The translations under genes and the position numbers were made by a program. The notes beneath the pieces were generated by a model. It was not told where the DNA came from, made no database searches, and worked only from the letters and a program-made list of their open reading frames with translations. Below, piece after piece: positions 18,127 through 26,864 of a stretch of DNA of 64,000 nt. How positions within the stretch are numbered: the stretch's first letter is position 1; each line of letters starts with the position of its first letter. The DNA lies in NCBI RefSeq assembly GCF_039655875.1, contig NZ_JBBYXK010000002.1, forward strand, positions 991,433 to 1,055,432, in the 5' to 3' direction. The stretch comes from Emcibacter sp. SYSU 3D8 (GTDB lineage Bacteria; Pseudomonadota; Alphaproteobacteria; SMXS01).

Positions 18127-18155
18127 GGCGCCGGTGGCAACACCGGCGCCTTTTT
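18127..18155 (+). terminator. Intrinsic terminator of receptor copy 3
   Basis: A 10-base stem GGCGCCGGTG/CACCGGCGCC with the same GCAA tetraloop and five T. Compared with copies 1 and 2, the closing pairs differ by compensated changes (C-G to T-A next to the loop, A-T to G-C at the base). Confidence 0.92.
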
Positions 18156-18220
18156 CTTATGCGCCCTTGCGGTGCGCCCCGCGCCCGTTATCCTCGGCGG
18201 CGGGAAACGGGAGAAGCCAA

Positions 18221-18757
18221 ATGACGGGATCGGACCCGCGCCTTGCCGCGATCGCCGACAAGCAGGAAATCGCCGAGGTGCTCTACCGCTATGCGCGCGG
18301 CTGCGACCGGGCGGACGAGGCGGCGTTGCGGGCCTGTTTCCATCCGGAATCGTCGCATAATCACGGCGGTTTCGTCGGCAAGTCCTGGGACTTCGTCGAC
18401 CGGGCCATGGCGATCTGCCGGCCGCTGAAGGCCTGCAAGCACATGATCTCCAACGTGCTGGTGACGCTGGCCGGCGACAGCGCCGTTTCCGAATGCCACT
18501 TCTGGGCTCACCACCGCCGAATCAACGAGGAAAGCGGCGCCGAGGAGGACTACTTCACCGGCGGCCGGTATCTCGACCGCTTCGAGCGGCGCGGCGGCGA
18601 ATGGAAGATCATCGCCCGCATCGGCGTCGGCGACTTCGAGCGCTTCGATCCGCCGTCCGACCGCAACATGTGGACCATGCCGGCTGGGAAGATCAGCGGC
18701 AAGCATCCATCCGATCCGATCTACGGCCTCGAAGCCGGCATGGAAAAGGGCAAATGA
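18221..18757 (+). CDS. SnoaL-like (NTF2-fold) protein A
   Basis: A 178-residue NTF2-fold protein, the first of three overlapping genes. Core motifs are 'ADKQEIAEVLYRYARGCDRADEAALRACFHPES' (residues 11-43), 'SNVLVTLAGDSAVSECHFWAHHR' and 'YFTGGRYLDRFERRGGEWKIIAR'. The Tyr/Arg/Asp-rich first helix and the GGRYxDRFExR..EWKI strand are shared by all four SnoaL-like genes in the window. The ATG at 18221 follows ACGGGAG. It could act as a dehydratase, isomerase or oxygenase subunit; the fold is clear, the reaction is not. Confidence 0.88.
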   Translation: MTGSDPRLAAIADKQEIAEVLYRYARGCDRADEAALRACFHPESSHNHGGFVGKSWDFVDRAMAICRPLKACKHMISNVLVTLAGDSAVSECHFWAHHRRINEESGAEEDYFTGGRYLDRFERRGGEWKIIARIGVGDFERFDPPSDRNMWTMPAGKISGKHPSDPIYGLEAGMEKGK

Positions 18758-19308
18758 TGCCGCGCGACGACCAGCTTCAGGCGCTGCTCGACAAGCAGGC
18801 CATCGCCGAACTCAGCTACCGCTACTCCCGCGCCGCCGACCGGCTCGACCGCGCGTTGCTGACCTCGGTCTACTGGCCGGACGGCACCGACGACCACGGC
18901 GCCTTTGCCGGCAGCGCGCCCGACTACATTGACTGGGTGATGACCCTGCTGGCGGGCTGGATCTCGGTCCACCACGACAACACCAACATTTTGATCGAGC
19001 TGGACGGCGACACCGCCACCGGCGAGGTGCACTGGACCGGCTATTACACCTACGAGATCGACGGGCAGGTGCACGATCATCTCGCCGTCGGCCGCTACAT
19101 CGACCGCTACGAGCGGCGGGCCGGTGAATGGCGCATCCTGCACCGCACCTGTCTCAGTGACTGGAGCAGGCTGGAGCCCGCCGTGAACTGGCGCACCGAC
19201 CCGGTGCGCAGCCGGCTTGCCGGGAAGCGCAAGCCCGACGACCTGCTGTACAGCGCGCGCCGCCTCGGGATAGCCGGCCAGCCACAGGAATGGGGGAACA
19301 GCGCGTGA
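18754..19308 (+). CDS. SnoaL-like (NTF2-fold) protein B
   Basis: A 184-residue paralogue of its neighbours: 'LDKQAIAELSYRYSRAADRLDRALLTSVYWPDGTDDHG' and 'HLAVGRYIDRYERRAGEWRILHRTCLSDWSR'. Its start overlaps the stop of gene A in an ATGA; an ATG one codon further (18757) is also possible. The charged pocket residues differ from A (Tyr-Trp-Pro-Asp in place of Phe-His-Pro-Glu), so the three proteins may have different substrates or form a hetero-oligomer. Function unassigned. Confidence 0.88.
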   Translation: MMPRDDQLQALLDKQAIAELSYRYSRAADRLDRALLTSVYWPDGTDDHGAFAGSAPDYIDWVMTLLAGWISVHHDNTNILIELDGDTATGEVHWTGYYTYEIDGQVHDHLAVGRYIDRYERRAGEWRILHRTCLSDWSRLEPAVNWRTDPVRSRLAGKRKPDDLLYSARRLGIAGQPQEWGNSA

Positions 19309-19931
19309 CCATCGAACATATGCTCCAGGCCGGCCGGGTCGCCAGCGTGGCGGACCCGCAGCTTCAGATGCTGCTCGACAAGCAGGCCTGCGCCGAAGTG
19401 ATGATGACCTATTGCCGGGCCATCGATCACCGCGACGAGGAACTGCTGCGCAGCGTGTTTCATCCCGGGGCGCAGCACCGGCATGGTTTTGTCGGCCCGT
19501 CGTCCGATCCCGCCAGGCCGTCGGCGCCAGGCGAGCCCGGCGATTTCGTCGCATTCGCGCTGGGTGTGCTTGCCACCCATACCCGCACGCACCACCAGCT
19601 TGGCAATATCTTCATCGAGGTCGGCCCCGGCGAGACCATCGCCTATACGGAAGCCTATTTCACCGCGTATCACCGGCTGCGTCCCAAGGGTGACCCGCTT
19701 GCCTCGGCTACGGCCTACGATACCGAAATGGATGTCTGGGTCGGCGGCCGCTACATGGACCGAATGGAAAAGCGCGACAATGTCTGGAAGATCACCAATC
19801 GCACCGGCATCACCGACTGGCAGCGCATCGAATCTCCATCGTCGAAGGGCTATAACGCGGTGCCCGCGGAAATCAGGATGCAGCAGAACCGCGACGACTT
19901 CCTCTATCATCGCCGCTCGTTCTACGGCTGA
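19305..19931 (+). CDS. SnoaL-like (NTF2-fold) protein C
   Basis: A 208-residue NTF2-fold protein, longer than A and B because of an insert around 'SDPARPSAPGEPGDFVAFALGVLA' and another at 'RLRPKGDPLASATAYDTEMD'. Core motifs are 'LDKQACAEVMMTYCRAIDHRDEELLRSVFHPGAQH' and 'WVGGRYMDRMEKRDNVWKITNRTGITDWQRI'. A GTG at 19305 overlaps the stop of gene B in a GTGA and has GGGGGA 7 bases upstream, so it is preferred to the ATG at 19290, which lies inside that ribosome-binding site. Third gene of the operon. Confidence 0.85.
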   Translation: MTIEHMLQAGRVASVADPQLQMLLDKQACAEVMMTYCRAIDHRDEELLRSVFHPGAQHRHGFVGPSSDPARPSAPGEPGDFVAFALGVLATHTRTHHQLGNIFIEVGPGETIAYTEAYFTAYHRLRPKGDPLASATAYDTEMDVWVGGRYMDRMEKRDNVWKITNRTGITDWQRIESPSSKGYNAVPAEIRMQQNRDDFLYHRRSFYG

Positions 19932-20062
19932 GGTGCCGATTCGCCCGCAAAGCCGGCATCCGAAAGCGTTCATGTTCCGGAAAACCAATGGACAATATTC
20001 TGCGCTCGCCGAACGGACGCACTTTGTTATAGTCCCTGCCGGAATTGACAGGGGAGACATGA

Positions 20063-21427
20063 GTGGCTGATCTGCAGGCGTCGCCGGACAAGGCGCCCTA
20101 TCCAAGACCCATTCTGGCATGGCTGGTTGTCGGCGTACTGATCCTCGCCGCGCTGATCGCCTATATCGACAGGCAGGTCGTTGCCATCGTCGTCGACCAG
20201 ATGAAGGTCGATCTTGGCGTTGGCGATGCGCAGATCGGCTGGCTGTATGGTGTGTTCGCCATTTTCTACGCAATCGCGGGCCTGCCCATCGCGTGGATGT
20301 CGGACCGCAAGAGCCGCAAGCACATCATCGCCATCGGCATCTTTTTCTGGTCGCTGATGACCATGGCCTGCGGCCTGTCCAAAAACTTCTGGATGGTGTT
20401 CCTGGCGCGTATCGGTGTGGGTGTGGGTGAAGCGACATTGACGCCGGCCACCAACTCGCTGATCGGCGACTATTTTCCCCGCGACAAGATCCCGCTGGCG
20501 CTCAGCATCGTCCAGGCCGGTCCGATCATGGGCTCGGGCATCGCCTTCATCATCGGCGGCTACGTGTACGGCATCGTGGAACAGGCCAAGCCGCTGACCC
20601 TGCCGTTCTTCGGCGCGCTGGCGCCCTGGCAGCAAACGTTCCTCTATGTCGGCGCGCCCGGCCTGATCATCGCCTTCCTGTTTCTGCTGATCCGCGAGCC
20701 GATCCGCCGCACGATCGCCCGCCCGGCCGGCAGCGAAGCGGGCACGGGTTCGGATGTGTCCCTGGTCAACTTCTACCGCCGCAACGCCAGGATGGTGGTG
20801 TTTCACCACTTGGGCTTCCTCTGCTTCGGTCTGCTCGGCTATGCCTTCGTGTTCTGGACGGTGTCGTATTTCGTCCGCGTGCACGGCATGAACAATGCCG
20901 ACGCCTCGCAGATCTTCGGCTGGATCTTCCTGCTGGCGGGTCCACTGGGGCCGATTTTCGCGGCGATGTACGCCGCACGGCTCACCCAGCGCGGCAAGAA
21001 GGACGCCAACATCATCGCGCCGCTGGTCGGCAGCCTGATCGGCGTCGCCGCGGTGCTGACGATCCAGGTCATGCCCAATCCGTTCTGGGCCTTCGTCTTC
21101 TATGCGCCGGCGCTGATCTTCGTGAACTCGCCCTTCGCCATGGCCTATGCCTCGCTGACCTATGTCACGCCGCCGGCGCTCCGTGCGCGGGTCTCGGCCG
21201 TTTACATGTTCATGGTGTCATTCGGCATGATGCTGGGGCCGCCCATCGCCGGGATGTTCAACGAACATATCTTCCCCAGCGACCAGGGCGTGCGGTATTC
21301 GATCATGTGCGTGACGCTGATCTTCGGTTTCCTCGGCACGATATTCCTGCTCCTGGCGCGCAAGCCCTATGTCCGAACGGCGGCCGACGCCGACGTCTGG
21401 AGCGGCGAGGAGTCGCCGATCAAGTAA
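20063..21427 (+). CDS. MFS transporter, spinster-like
   Basis: A 454-residue major facilitator protein with 12 predicted helices. 'AYIDRQVVAIVVDQMKVDLGVGDAQIGWLYGVFAIFYAIAGLPIAWMSDRKSRKHIIAIG' contains the loop 2-3 motif DRKSRK, and 'ARIGVGVGEATLTPATNSLIGDYFPRDK' is typical of spinster-type members. Position between SnoaL-like and P450 genes suggests export or uptake of a pathway compound. The start is a GTG at 20063, 6 bases after GGGGAG; the nearer ATG at 20059 opens only a three-codon frame ending in TGA at 20068-20070. Confidence 0.93.
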   Translation: MADLQASPDKAPYPRPILAWLVVGVLILAALIAYIDRQVVAIVVDQMKVDLGVGDAQIGWLYGVFAIFYAIAGLPIAWMSDRKSRKHIIAIGIFFWSLMTMACGLSKNFWMVFLARIGVGVGEATLTPATNSLIGDYFPRDKIPLALSIVQAGPIMGSGIAFIIGGYVYGIVEQAKPLTLPFFGALAPWQQTFLYVGAPGLIIAFLFLLIREPIRRTIARPAGSEAGTGSDVSLVNFYRRNARMVVFHHLGFLCFGLLGYAFVFWTVSYFVRVHGMNNADASQIFGWIFLLAGPLGPIFAAMYAARLTQRGKKDANIIAPLVGSLIGVAAVLTIQVMPNPFWAFVFYAPALIFVNSPFAMAYASLTYVTPPALRARVSAVYMFMVSFGMMLGPPIAGMFNEHIFPSDQGVRYSIMCVTLIFGFLGTIFLLLARKPYVRTAADADVWSGEESPIK

Positions 21428-21484
21428 GTTTACGCTGGCGGTTTCGCGTGGGCATAATCGGTCTCGCTCAAGGGGAGATCGATC

Positions 21485-22741
21485 ATGTCCACGCTCAAGC
21501 GCGACAAACCGCTCGACGACTACAGCCTGCTCGACCCGAAGGTGCATGCCTGCCCCTACGAGTTCTTCCAGCGGCTGCGCAGCGAATGCCCGGTCTACCG
21601 CATGCCGGAGACGGGCACCTATCTCGTCACCCGCTATGACGACATCCGCGCCATCAAGAAGAACCACCGGGACTTCACCTCCAACATCACGCTGCAGGAA
21701 CGTGGCCGGCGCGAGGTGCACAAGGAGCACGACCGCATCCTGCAGACCTATGGCTGGGACAACGTCCAGACGCTGCAGCGCACCGACCCGCCCGATCATG
21801 GCCGCTGGCGCAACCTGATCGACCGCACCTTCACTGCGAGCCGGGTGCGCGAGATGACGCCCTATATCGAAAGCATGGTGCACGAGCTGATCGATTCCTG
21901 GATCGACGACGGCGAGTGCGAGTTCGTCTCCCAGTACGCCATTCCGCTGCCCTGCAAGGTGATCGCCGACCAGCTCGGCGTCGACCGCGACAATTTCTGG
22001 AAGCTGAAGGCCTGGTCCGATGCCATGCTGGAGCCGGGCAGCCCGACCTGCCCCGACGAGCGGGTGATCGAGTGCGCCCATCTGGTGGTCGAATCGCAGC
22101 ACTATTTCTACAAGGTGTTCGAGGACCGCCGCCGCGAGCCCAGGGGCGACATCATGTCGGCGCTGATCCACACCGACATGGGCGGTGAAGCACCTCTGAC
22201 CATGCACGAGTTGCAGAACCTGATGAATCAGCTGCTGACCGGCGGCAACGAAACCACCACCAGCGCCATCTCCCATGCGCTCTGGAACCTGCTGAAATTC
22301 CCGGATCAGCTTGCCCGGTTGCGCGCCGACCGGTCGCTGCTGAAGAACTTCGTCGAGGAGACGCTGCGATTCGAGACACCCGTGCTGGGTTTGGCTCGCA
22401 AGACCACGCGCGATGTGGAAGTTGCGGGGACGGCTATCCCGAAGGACGCCCTGGTGGTGTTGACCTATGCGGCTGCCAACCGCGACGAGGACAAGTTCGA
22501 CGAGGGCGAGACTTTCGATATCGCCCGAAAGAACGCCGGCGCCCAGATCGCCTTCGGCATGGGCGCCCATTTCTGCCCCGGCGCCATGCTGGCCCGCCAG
22601 GAGATCCTCAGCACCTTCGAGGCGCTGCTCGACCGGCTGGACGATATCAGCCTGGCCCGGCCGCTGCCTGAGGACACCCACCAGCGCAGCGTCTTTCTGC
22701 ATCAGATGAAGGAACTGCCGATCCGCTTCCGCAAGCGCTAG
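21485..22741 (+). CDS. Cytochrome P450 (paralogue 1)
   Basis: A 418-residue soluble bacterial P450 (class I type). Visible are the I-helix oxygen-activation motif TGGNETTTS, the K-helix ExxR in VEETLRFE, and the haem-binding FGMGAHFCPG with Cys364 as axial ligand. The substrate-contact region 'PLPCKVIADQLGV' is shared with the next gene, and the two are alike enough to be a recent duplication. Expected to hydroxylate a hydrophobic substrate using ferredoxin electrons, but no ferredoxin or reductase gene is in the window. Confidence 0.95.
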   Translation: MSTLKRDKPLDDYSLLDPKVHACPYEFFQRLRSECPVYRMPETGTYLVTRYDDIRAIKKNHRDFTSNITLQERGRREVHKEHDRILQTYGWDNVQTLQRTDPPDHGRWRNLIDRTFTASRVREMTPYIESMVHELIDSWIDDGECEFVSQYAIPLPCKVIADQLGVDRDNFWKLKAWSDAMLEPGSPTCPDERVIECAHLVVESQHYFYKVFEDRRREPRGDIMSALIHTDMGGEAPLTMHELQNLMNQLLTGGNETTTSAISHALWNLLKFPDQLARLRADRSLLKNFVEETLRFETPVLGLARKTTRDVEVAGTAIPKDALVVLTYAAANRDEDKFDEGETFDIARKNAGAQIAFGMGAHFCPGAMLARQEILSTFEALLDRLDDISLARPLPEDTHQRSVFLHQMKELPIRFRKR

Positions 22742-22807
22742 GCTTGCGGCCTGGAGCCCTGGATGTAAATATCGGGCCCGAGAATTCAGTACACGGGGAA
22801 AGACGCC

Positions 22808-24085
22808 ATGAGCACGCTTGCAGAAAAGCCGGTGATGGGATCAGCGCTTCCGGTCGACGGGTTCAACCCGCTTGATCGCAAGGTGCAGGCCTGCCCCTAT
22901 CCCTATTACCAGACCATGCGCGCCCAGTGTCCGGTGTATCCCAGCCCGCAGACGGGCATGTACTACGTCACCAAATATGACGACATCCGCTTCATCAAGA
23001 AGCGGCCGGACCTGTTCACGTCGGACATGACGCACAGCTCGCGCGGCGGTCCGCGCGAAGCGCTCGTGCGCCACGAAAATATCCTGAGCACCTATGGCTG
23101 GGCCCATGTCCAGGTGCTGCAGCGGACCGATCCGCCCGCCCATAATCGCTGGCGGCAATATATCGACCGCACGTTCACGGCCAGCCGCGTCAACGAGATG
23201 AAGCCCTATGTCGACCAGATGGTCCACGAATTGGTCGACGCCTTCATCGGCCAGGGCGAATGCGAGTTCGTCGCCGATTTCTGCGTGCCGCTGCCCTGCA
23301 AGGTGATCGCCGACCAGCTCGGCCTGCCGAACGACCAGTATCTTCGGCTGAAGTCATGGTCCGACGCCATGCTGATGCCCGGCGGCCTGATGGCCACGGA
23401 TGAAGAGATCGAGCGCTGCGCCTGGATCGAGCTCGATGCCCAGCACTTCTTCTACAAGGTGTTCGAGGACCGGCGGAAAAACCCCACCGACGACATCATG
23501 TCCGTGCTGGTCAATACCCGCTTCGAGGGCGAGGAGCCCATGTCCATGCACGAGCTGCAGAACATGATGCACCAGCTTATCACCGGCGGGAACGAAACCA
23601 CGACCAGCGCGCTCGCCCATGGCCTGTGGAACCTGCTGAAGAATCCGTCGGAGATGGCCAAGCTTCGCGCCGACCGGTCGCTGATCAAGAATTTCGTCGA
23701 GGAGACGCTGCGCTACGAAACGCCGGTGCTCGGCCTGTTCCGTCAGGCCACGCAGGACGTCGAGCTGAGCGGTACGGTGATTCCGGCGGGGACTATCGTA
23801 TTCATGGCCTATGGCTCGGCGAACCGCGACGAGGACAAGTTCGACGACGGCGAGACCTTCGATGTCAGCCGCAAGAATGCCGGCGCACAGATCGCCTTCG
23901 GTTTGGGCACCCATTTCTGCCCCGGTGCCATGCTGGCGCGGCGCGAGATGATCTCGGCATTCGAGATCCTGCTCGACCGGGTCGACGATATCCAGCTGGC
24001 CCGGCCGCTCGAGGAGTTCACCCACGAGCCGAGCATCTTCCTGCACCAGCTGAAGGAACTGCCGATCACCTTCAAGAAGCGGTAG
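22808..24085 (+). CDS. Cytochrome P450 (paralogue 2)
   Basis: A 425-residue P450, tandem to and strongly similar to the preceding one. Motifs: TGGNETTTS, VEETLRYE (ExxR) and FGLGTHFCPG with Cys371. GGGGAAAGACGCC precedes the ATG. The N-terminus is a few residues longer, and differences cluster in the B-C and F-G regions that shape the substrate pocket (for example the 'LMPGGLMATDEEIERCA' stretch against 'LEPGSPTCPDERVIECA'). It ends 8 bases before the convergent GST gene. Confidence 0.95.
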   Translation: MSTLAEKPVMGSALPVDGFNPLDRKVQACPYPYYQTMRAQCPVYPSPQTGMYYVTKYDDIRFIKKRPDLFTSDMTHSSRGGPREALVRHENILSTYGWAHVQVLQRTDPPAHNRWRQYIDRTFTASRVNEMKPYVDQMVHELVDAFIGQGECEFVADFCVPLPCKVIADQLGLPNDQYLRLKSWSDAMLMPGGLMATDEEIERCAWIELDAQHFFYKVFEDRRKNPTDDIMSVLVNTRFEGEEPMSMHELQNMMHQLITGGNETTTSALAHGLWNLLKNPSEMAKLRADRSLIKNFVEETLRYETPVLGLFRQATQDVELSGTVIPAGTIVFMAYGSANRDEDKFDDGETFDVSRKNAGAQIAFGLGTHFCPGAMLARREMISAFEILLDRVDDIQLARPLEEFTHEPSIFLHQLKELPITFKKR

Positions 24086-24092
24086 GGCGCGG

Positions 24093-24827
24093 CTACTTCG
24101 CCGCGCGCCGGGCCTTCCTGCGCTCGAGCAGCTGCTCGCGGGTCTGGCCGTAGAGCATGTTCTTGGCTTCCTCGGAAATCTTTCCCGGGGTCGCGGCAAT
24201 TTCACGGCCCAGCGCATAGGCGCGCTTGACCGCGGGACGCTCGCCCATGGCCTCGAACCAGCGCTTCAGGTGCGGCGTGTCGTTCAGGTCCTGGCCCTGC
24301 AGCTCGTGCAGCGTGATCCAGCCCCAGCAGGCCATGTCGGCGATGGAATATTCGTCATTGGCAATCCACTCGCGGTCTTCGAGCTGGTCGTCGAGCAGGC
24401 CCCACAGCCGCGCTACCTCGTTGGTGTAGCGGTCGATGGCGTATTGCAGTTTTTCCGGCGCGTAGGCGCGGAAGTGGTTCGCCTGGCCGCCCATGGGACC
24501 AAGGCCGCCCATCTGCCACATCACCCATTCCATGACCTTGGCGCGCCTGAACGGATCGGTGGACAGGAACTTGCCGGTCTTTTCGGCCAGGTGAAGCAGG
24601 ATGGCGCCGGATTCGAAGATCGCCAGCGGCTGGCCGTCCGGTCCCTTCACATCGTGGTCGACGATGGCCGGCACCCGGTTGTTGGGACTGATCTTCAGAA
24701 AGTCCGGCTCGAACTGCTGGCCGACCATGATGTTGATCGGGATGATGTTGTAGGGCAGGCCGGTTTCCTCGAGGAAGATGCTGACCTTCCAGGTGTTGGG
24801 CGTCGGGAAATAATACAGGTCGATCAT
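24093..24827 (-). CDS. Glutathione S-transferase (YfcG/Nu-like)
   Basis: A 244-residue GST. The thioredoxin-fold N-domain has 'MIDLYYFPTPNTWKVSIFLEETGLPY', with the Thr/Asn pair used by Nu-class enzymes in place of a catalytic Tyr or Ser, then NNRVPAIVDHD (cis-Pro) and the glutathione gamma-Glu site 'IFESGAILLHLA'. The helical C-domain includes 'YSIADMACWGW'. It conjugates or reduces electrophiles or disulfides with glutathione. It is followed upstream by a MAPEG gene 12 bases away, so the two are probably co-transcribed leftwards. Confidence 0.93.
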   Translation of the reverse strand: MIDLYYFPTPNTWKVSIFLEETGLPYNIIPINIMVGQQFEPDFLKISPNNRVPAIVDHDVKGPDGQPLAIFESGAILLHLAEKTGKFLSTDPFRRAKVMEWVMWQMGGLGPMGGQANHFRAYAPEKLQYAIDRYTNEVARLWGLLDDQLEDREWIANDEYSIADMACWGWITLHELQGQDLNDTPHLKRWFEAMGERPAVKRAYALGREIAATPGKISEEAKNMLYGQTREQLLERRKARRAAK

Positions 24828-24838
24828 CGGTCAGGTCC

Positions 24839-25492
24839 TCAGGCGATCAGGATGTAATAGGCCGACGCCGCCACCATGTAGCACAGCGCCAGAATGGTCG
24901 ACTGGATGCCGACGATGCGGCCGAAGCTGGCCATTTCGTGCCTGGTGTATCCCCAGGCGTGCAGGTAACGGGCAAGCGTGAACAGGCCGCCGCCGAAATG
25001 CACCATCAGCGACGGCGCGCCCGACCATTCCAGCGCGATCAGCAGCGCCAGGCCGGTCGGGACATATTCGGTGTAGTTGGCATGCACGCGGGCGATGCGG
25101 TCGGCGGTCTTGTCCTCGTTGCCGAAATTCTCCAGCGTCGACCGTACCCGGTGATGAAGCACGTTGTAGGTCAGGATCACCAGCAGCAGGCCCAGCGCCG
25201 CCGTGTAGTACAGCGTCACCGGCACCTGGGCGAGTCCGCGGCCGATGGGGATCCCGGGCCCCAGGCCGATCGCCAGGATCACCAGGCTGATGCCCACGGC
25301 GAAACACGCCCAGGCAGCCTTCATGAAGCCGCCGAATATGGGGATCAGCGCCGGCGGCGGCTTGTGGGGCTGAGCCTCGGGGTCCTTCATGTAGGGCAGG
25401 ATGCGGCGATAGGCATAGGTGATGCCGAAGCCCACCATGATGAAGGCGAGGCCGACCGCCGTGCCGAATACGCTCAGATTGACGCCGTGCAT
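24839..25492 (-). CDS. MAPEG domain membrane protein with N-terminal extension
   Basis: A 217-residue protein. The C-terminal 135 residues are a MAPEG domain ('VPVTLYYTAALGLLLVILTYNVLHHRVRS', 'RVHANYTEYVPTGLALLIALEW', 'ARYLHAWGYTRHE'). The first 80 residues add two extra membrane helices joined by a Pro-rich loop, absent from the MAPEG protein at 7528. The ATG at 25492 has GGGGGAAG just upstream; the longer open frame is not used. First gene of a leftward pair with the GST, so both membrane and soluble glutathione-type functions are co-expressed. Confidence 0.87.
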   Translation of the reverse strand: MHGVNLSVFGTAVGLAFIMVGFGITYAYRRILPYMKDPEAQPHKPPPALIPIFGGFMKAAWACFAVGISLVILAIGLGPGIPIGRGLAQVPVTLYYTAALGLLLVILTYNVLHHRVRSTLENFGNEDKTADRIARVHANYTEYVPTGLALLIALEWSGAPSLMVHFGGGLFTLARYLHAWGYTRHEMASFGRIVGIQSTILALCYMVAASAYYILIA

Positions 25493-25709
25493 ATGCTTCC
25501 CCCGCTTCGTTTTCCCGCGCTCTATAATGCATGGCGGCGGCGGCCATACAATCTGCATCTCCCGCCGGGACGGGCGCGGTTTCCTGCGTGGAAAGGGATT
25601 CAGCGGCCTTGCAGGCCGGGCGCCAACCGCACTAAGTTGCACGCCACAAATCCGGCGGCGGACTCTGCACGTACAGCATCTGTCCGCACCGAACTTCCAG
25701 GGGAGAGCC

Positions 25710-26864
25710 ATGACCGCAGCCCTTACATATCCACCTCGCACGCTCGGGCCCGAGCAGGAGGCCATGCGCGCCGAAGTGCGCGCGTTCCTGCAGAAGGACT
25801 ATGCTGACGGCGGCTTCGGCCGCGGCCAGGAGGCCATGGCCCGCTATGACGTCGAGTTCTCCCGCCGCTGGGGACAGGCCGGATTCATCGGCATCACCTG
25901 GCCGAAGAAGTATGGCGGCCGCGGCCTGACCTTCCTTGACCGCTACGTGGTCACCGAGGAGGCGCTGGCTGCCGGCGCGCCGGTCGGCGCCCATTGGGTG
26001 GCCGACCGCCAGAGCGGCCCGCTGCTGCTGAAATACGGCACCGAAGAGCAACGCCAGCGATTCCTGCCCAGGATCGTGGCCGGCGAGGCGTTCTTCTGCA
26101 TCGGCATGTCCGAGCCCGACAGCGGCTCGGACCTGGCGTCGGTGCGCATGTCGGCCACGCGGACCGATGGCGGCTGGCTGCTCAACGGCACCAAGCTGTG
26201 GACCTCGCTCGCCCATATCTGTCACTACATGATCGCCTTGGTGCGCACCTCGCCGGTCAATCCCGAGAACCGGCACGAGGGCATGAGCCAGATGATCGTC
26301 GACCTCAACGCTCCCGGCGTCGAGGTTCGCCCGGTCTACAATCTGGCCGGTGAGCATCATTTCAACCAGGAAGTGTTCACCGATTATTTTCTGCCTGACG
26401 AGAACGTGGTCGGCGAAATCGGCGCGGGCTGGGAACAGGTGATGAGCGAGCTGGCTTATGAGCGCAGCGGCCCGGAGCGTATCCTCAGCACCTTCCAGAC
26501 CCTGGTCGAACTGGTGCGCCAGGTGGGCGACAATCCCTCCGAGGTCGAGGCCCGCGCCATCGGCCGGCTGACCGCGCATCTGATGACCTTGCGGGGCATG
26601 TCGGTGTCGGTCGCCGGCATGCTGGCCGACGGCAAGATGCCGGTCACCGAGGCGGCGCTGGTCAAGGACCTGGGCACCAATTACTGCAAGGACGTGCCCG
26701 AGACGGCGCGCCTGATCTGCCCGCCCGAAGACGGCGCCGGCGGCAATTCCAGATACGAGAAGATGCTGAAGACGGCGACCCTGCTTGCGCCGTCGCTCAC
26801 CATCCAGGGCGGCACGCGCGAGATCCTGCGCGGCATGATCGCGAGGGGGCTCGGCCTACGATGA
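25710..26864 (+). CDS. Acyl-CoA dehydrogenase, catalytic-type subunit
   Basis: A 384-residue acyl-CoA dehydrogenase. The FAD-binding middle domain shows 'FCIGMSEPDSGSDLASVRM' and 'WLLNGTKLWTS'. The base is expected at Glu251 in SELAYERSGPER, matching the isovaleryl/long-chain type glutamate on helix G; the medium-chain position near the C-terminus reads GGT, so that site is lost. The ATG at 25710 follows CAGGGGAGAG. The stop overlaps the next dehydrogenase gene in an ATGA. This layout resembles heteromeric sterol side-chain dehydrogenases of actinobacteria (FadE26/27-type). Confidence 0.92.
   Translation: MTAALTYPPRTLGPEQEAMRAEVRAFLQKDYADGGFGRGQEAMARYDVEFSRRWGQAGFIGITWPKKYGGRGLTFLDRYVVTEEALAAGAPVGAHWVADRQSGPLLLKYGTEEQRQRFLPRIVAGEAFFCIGMSEPDSGSDLASVRMSATRTDGGWLLNGTKLWTSLAHICHYMIALVRTSPVNPENRHEGMSQMIVDLNAPGVEVRPVYNLAGEHHFNQEVFTDYFLPDENVVGEIGAGWEQVMSELAYERSGPERILSTFQTLVELVRQVGDNPSEVEARAIGRLTAHLMTLRGMSVSVAGMLADGKMPVTEAALVKDLGTNYCKDVPETARLICPPEDGAGGNSRYEKMLKTATLLAPSLTIQGGTREILRGMIARGLGLR

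Noticed and set aside
9341..18220. Transposon or integrase remnants around the receptor array
   Set aside because: No transposase-like ORF or terminal inverted repeats; repetition is explained by gene duplication.
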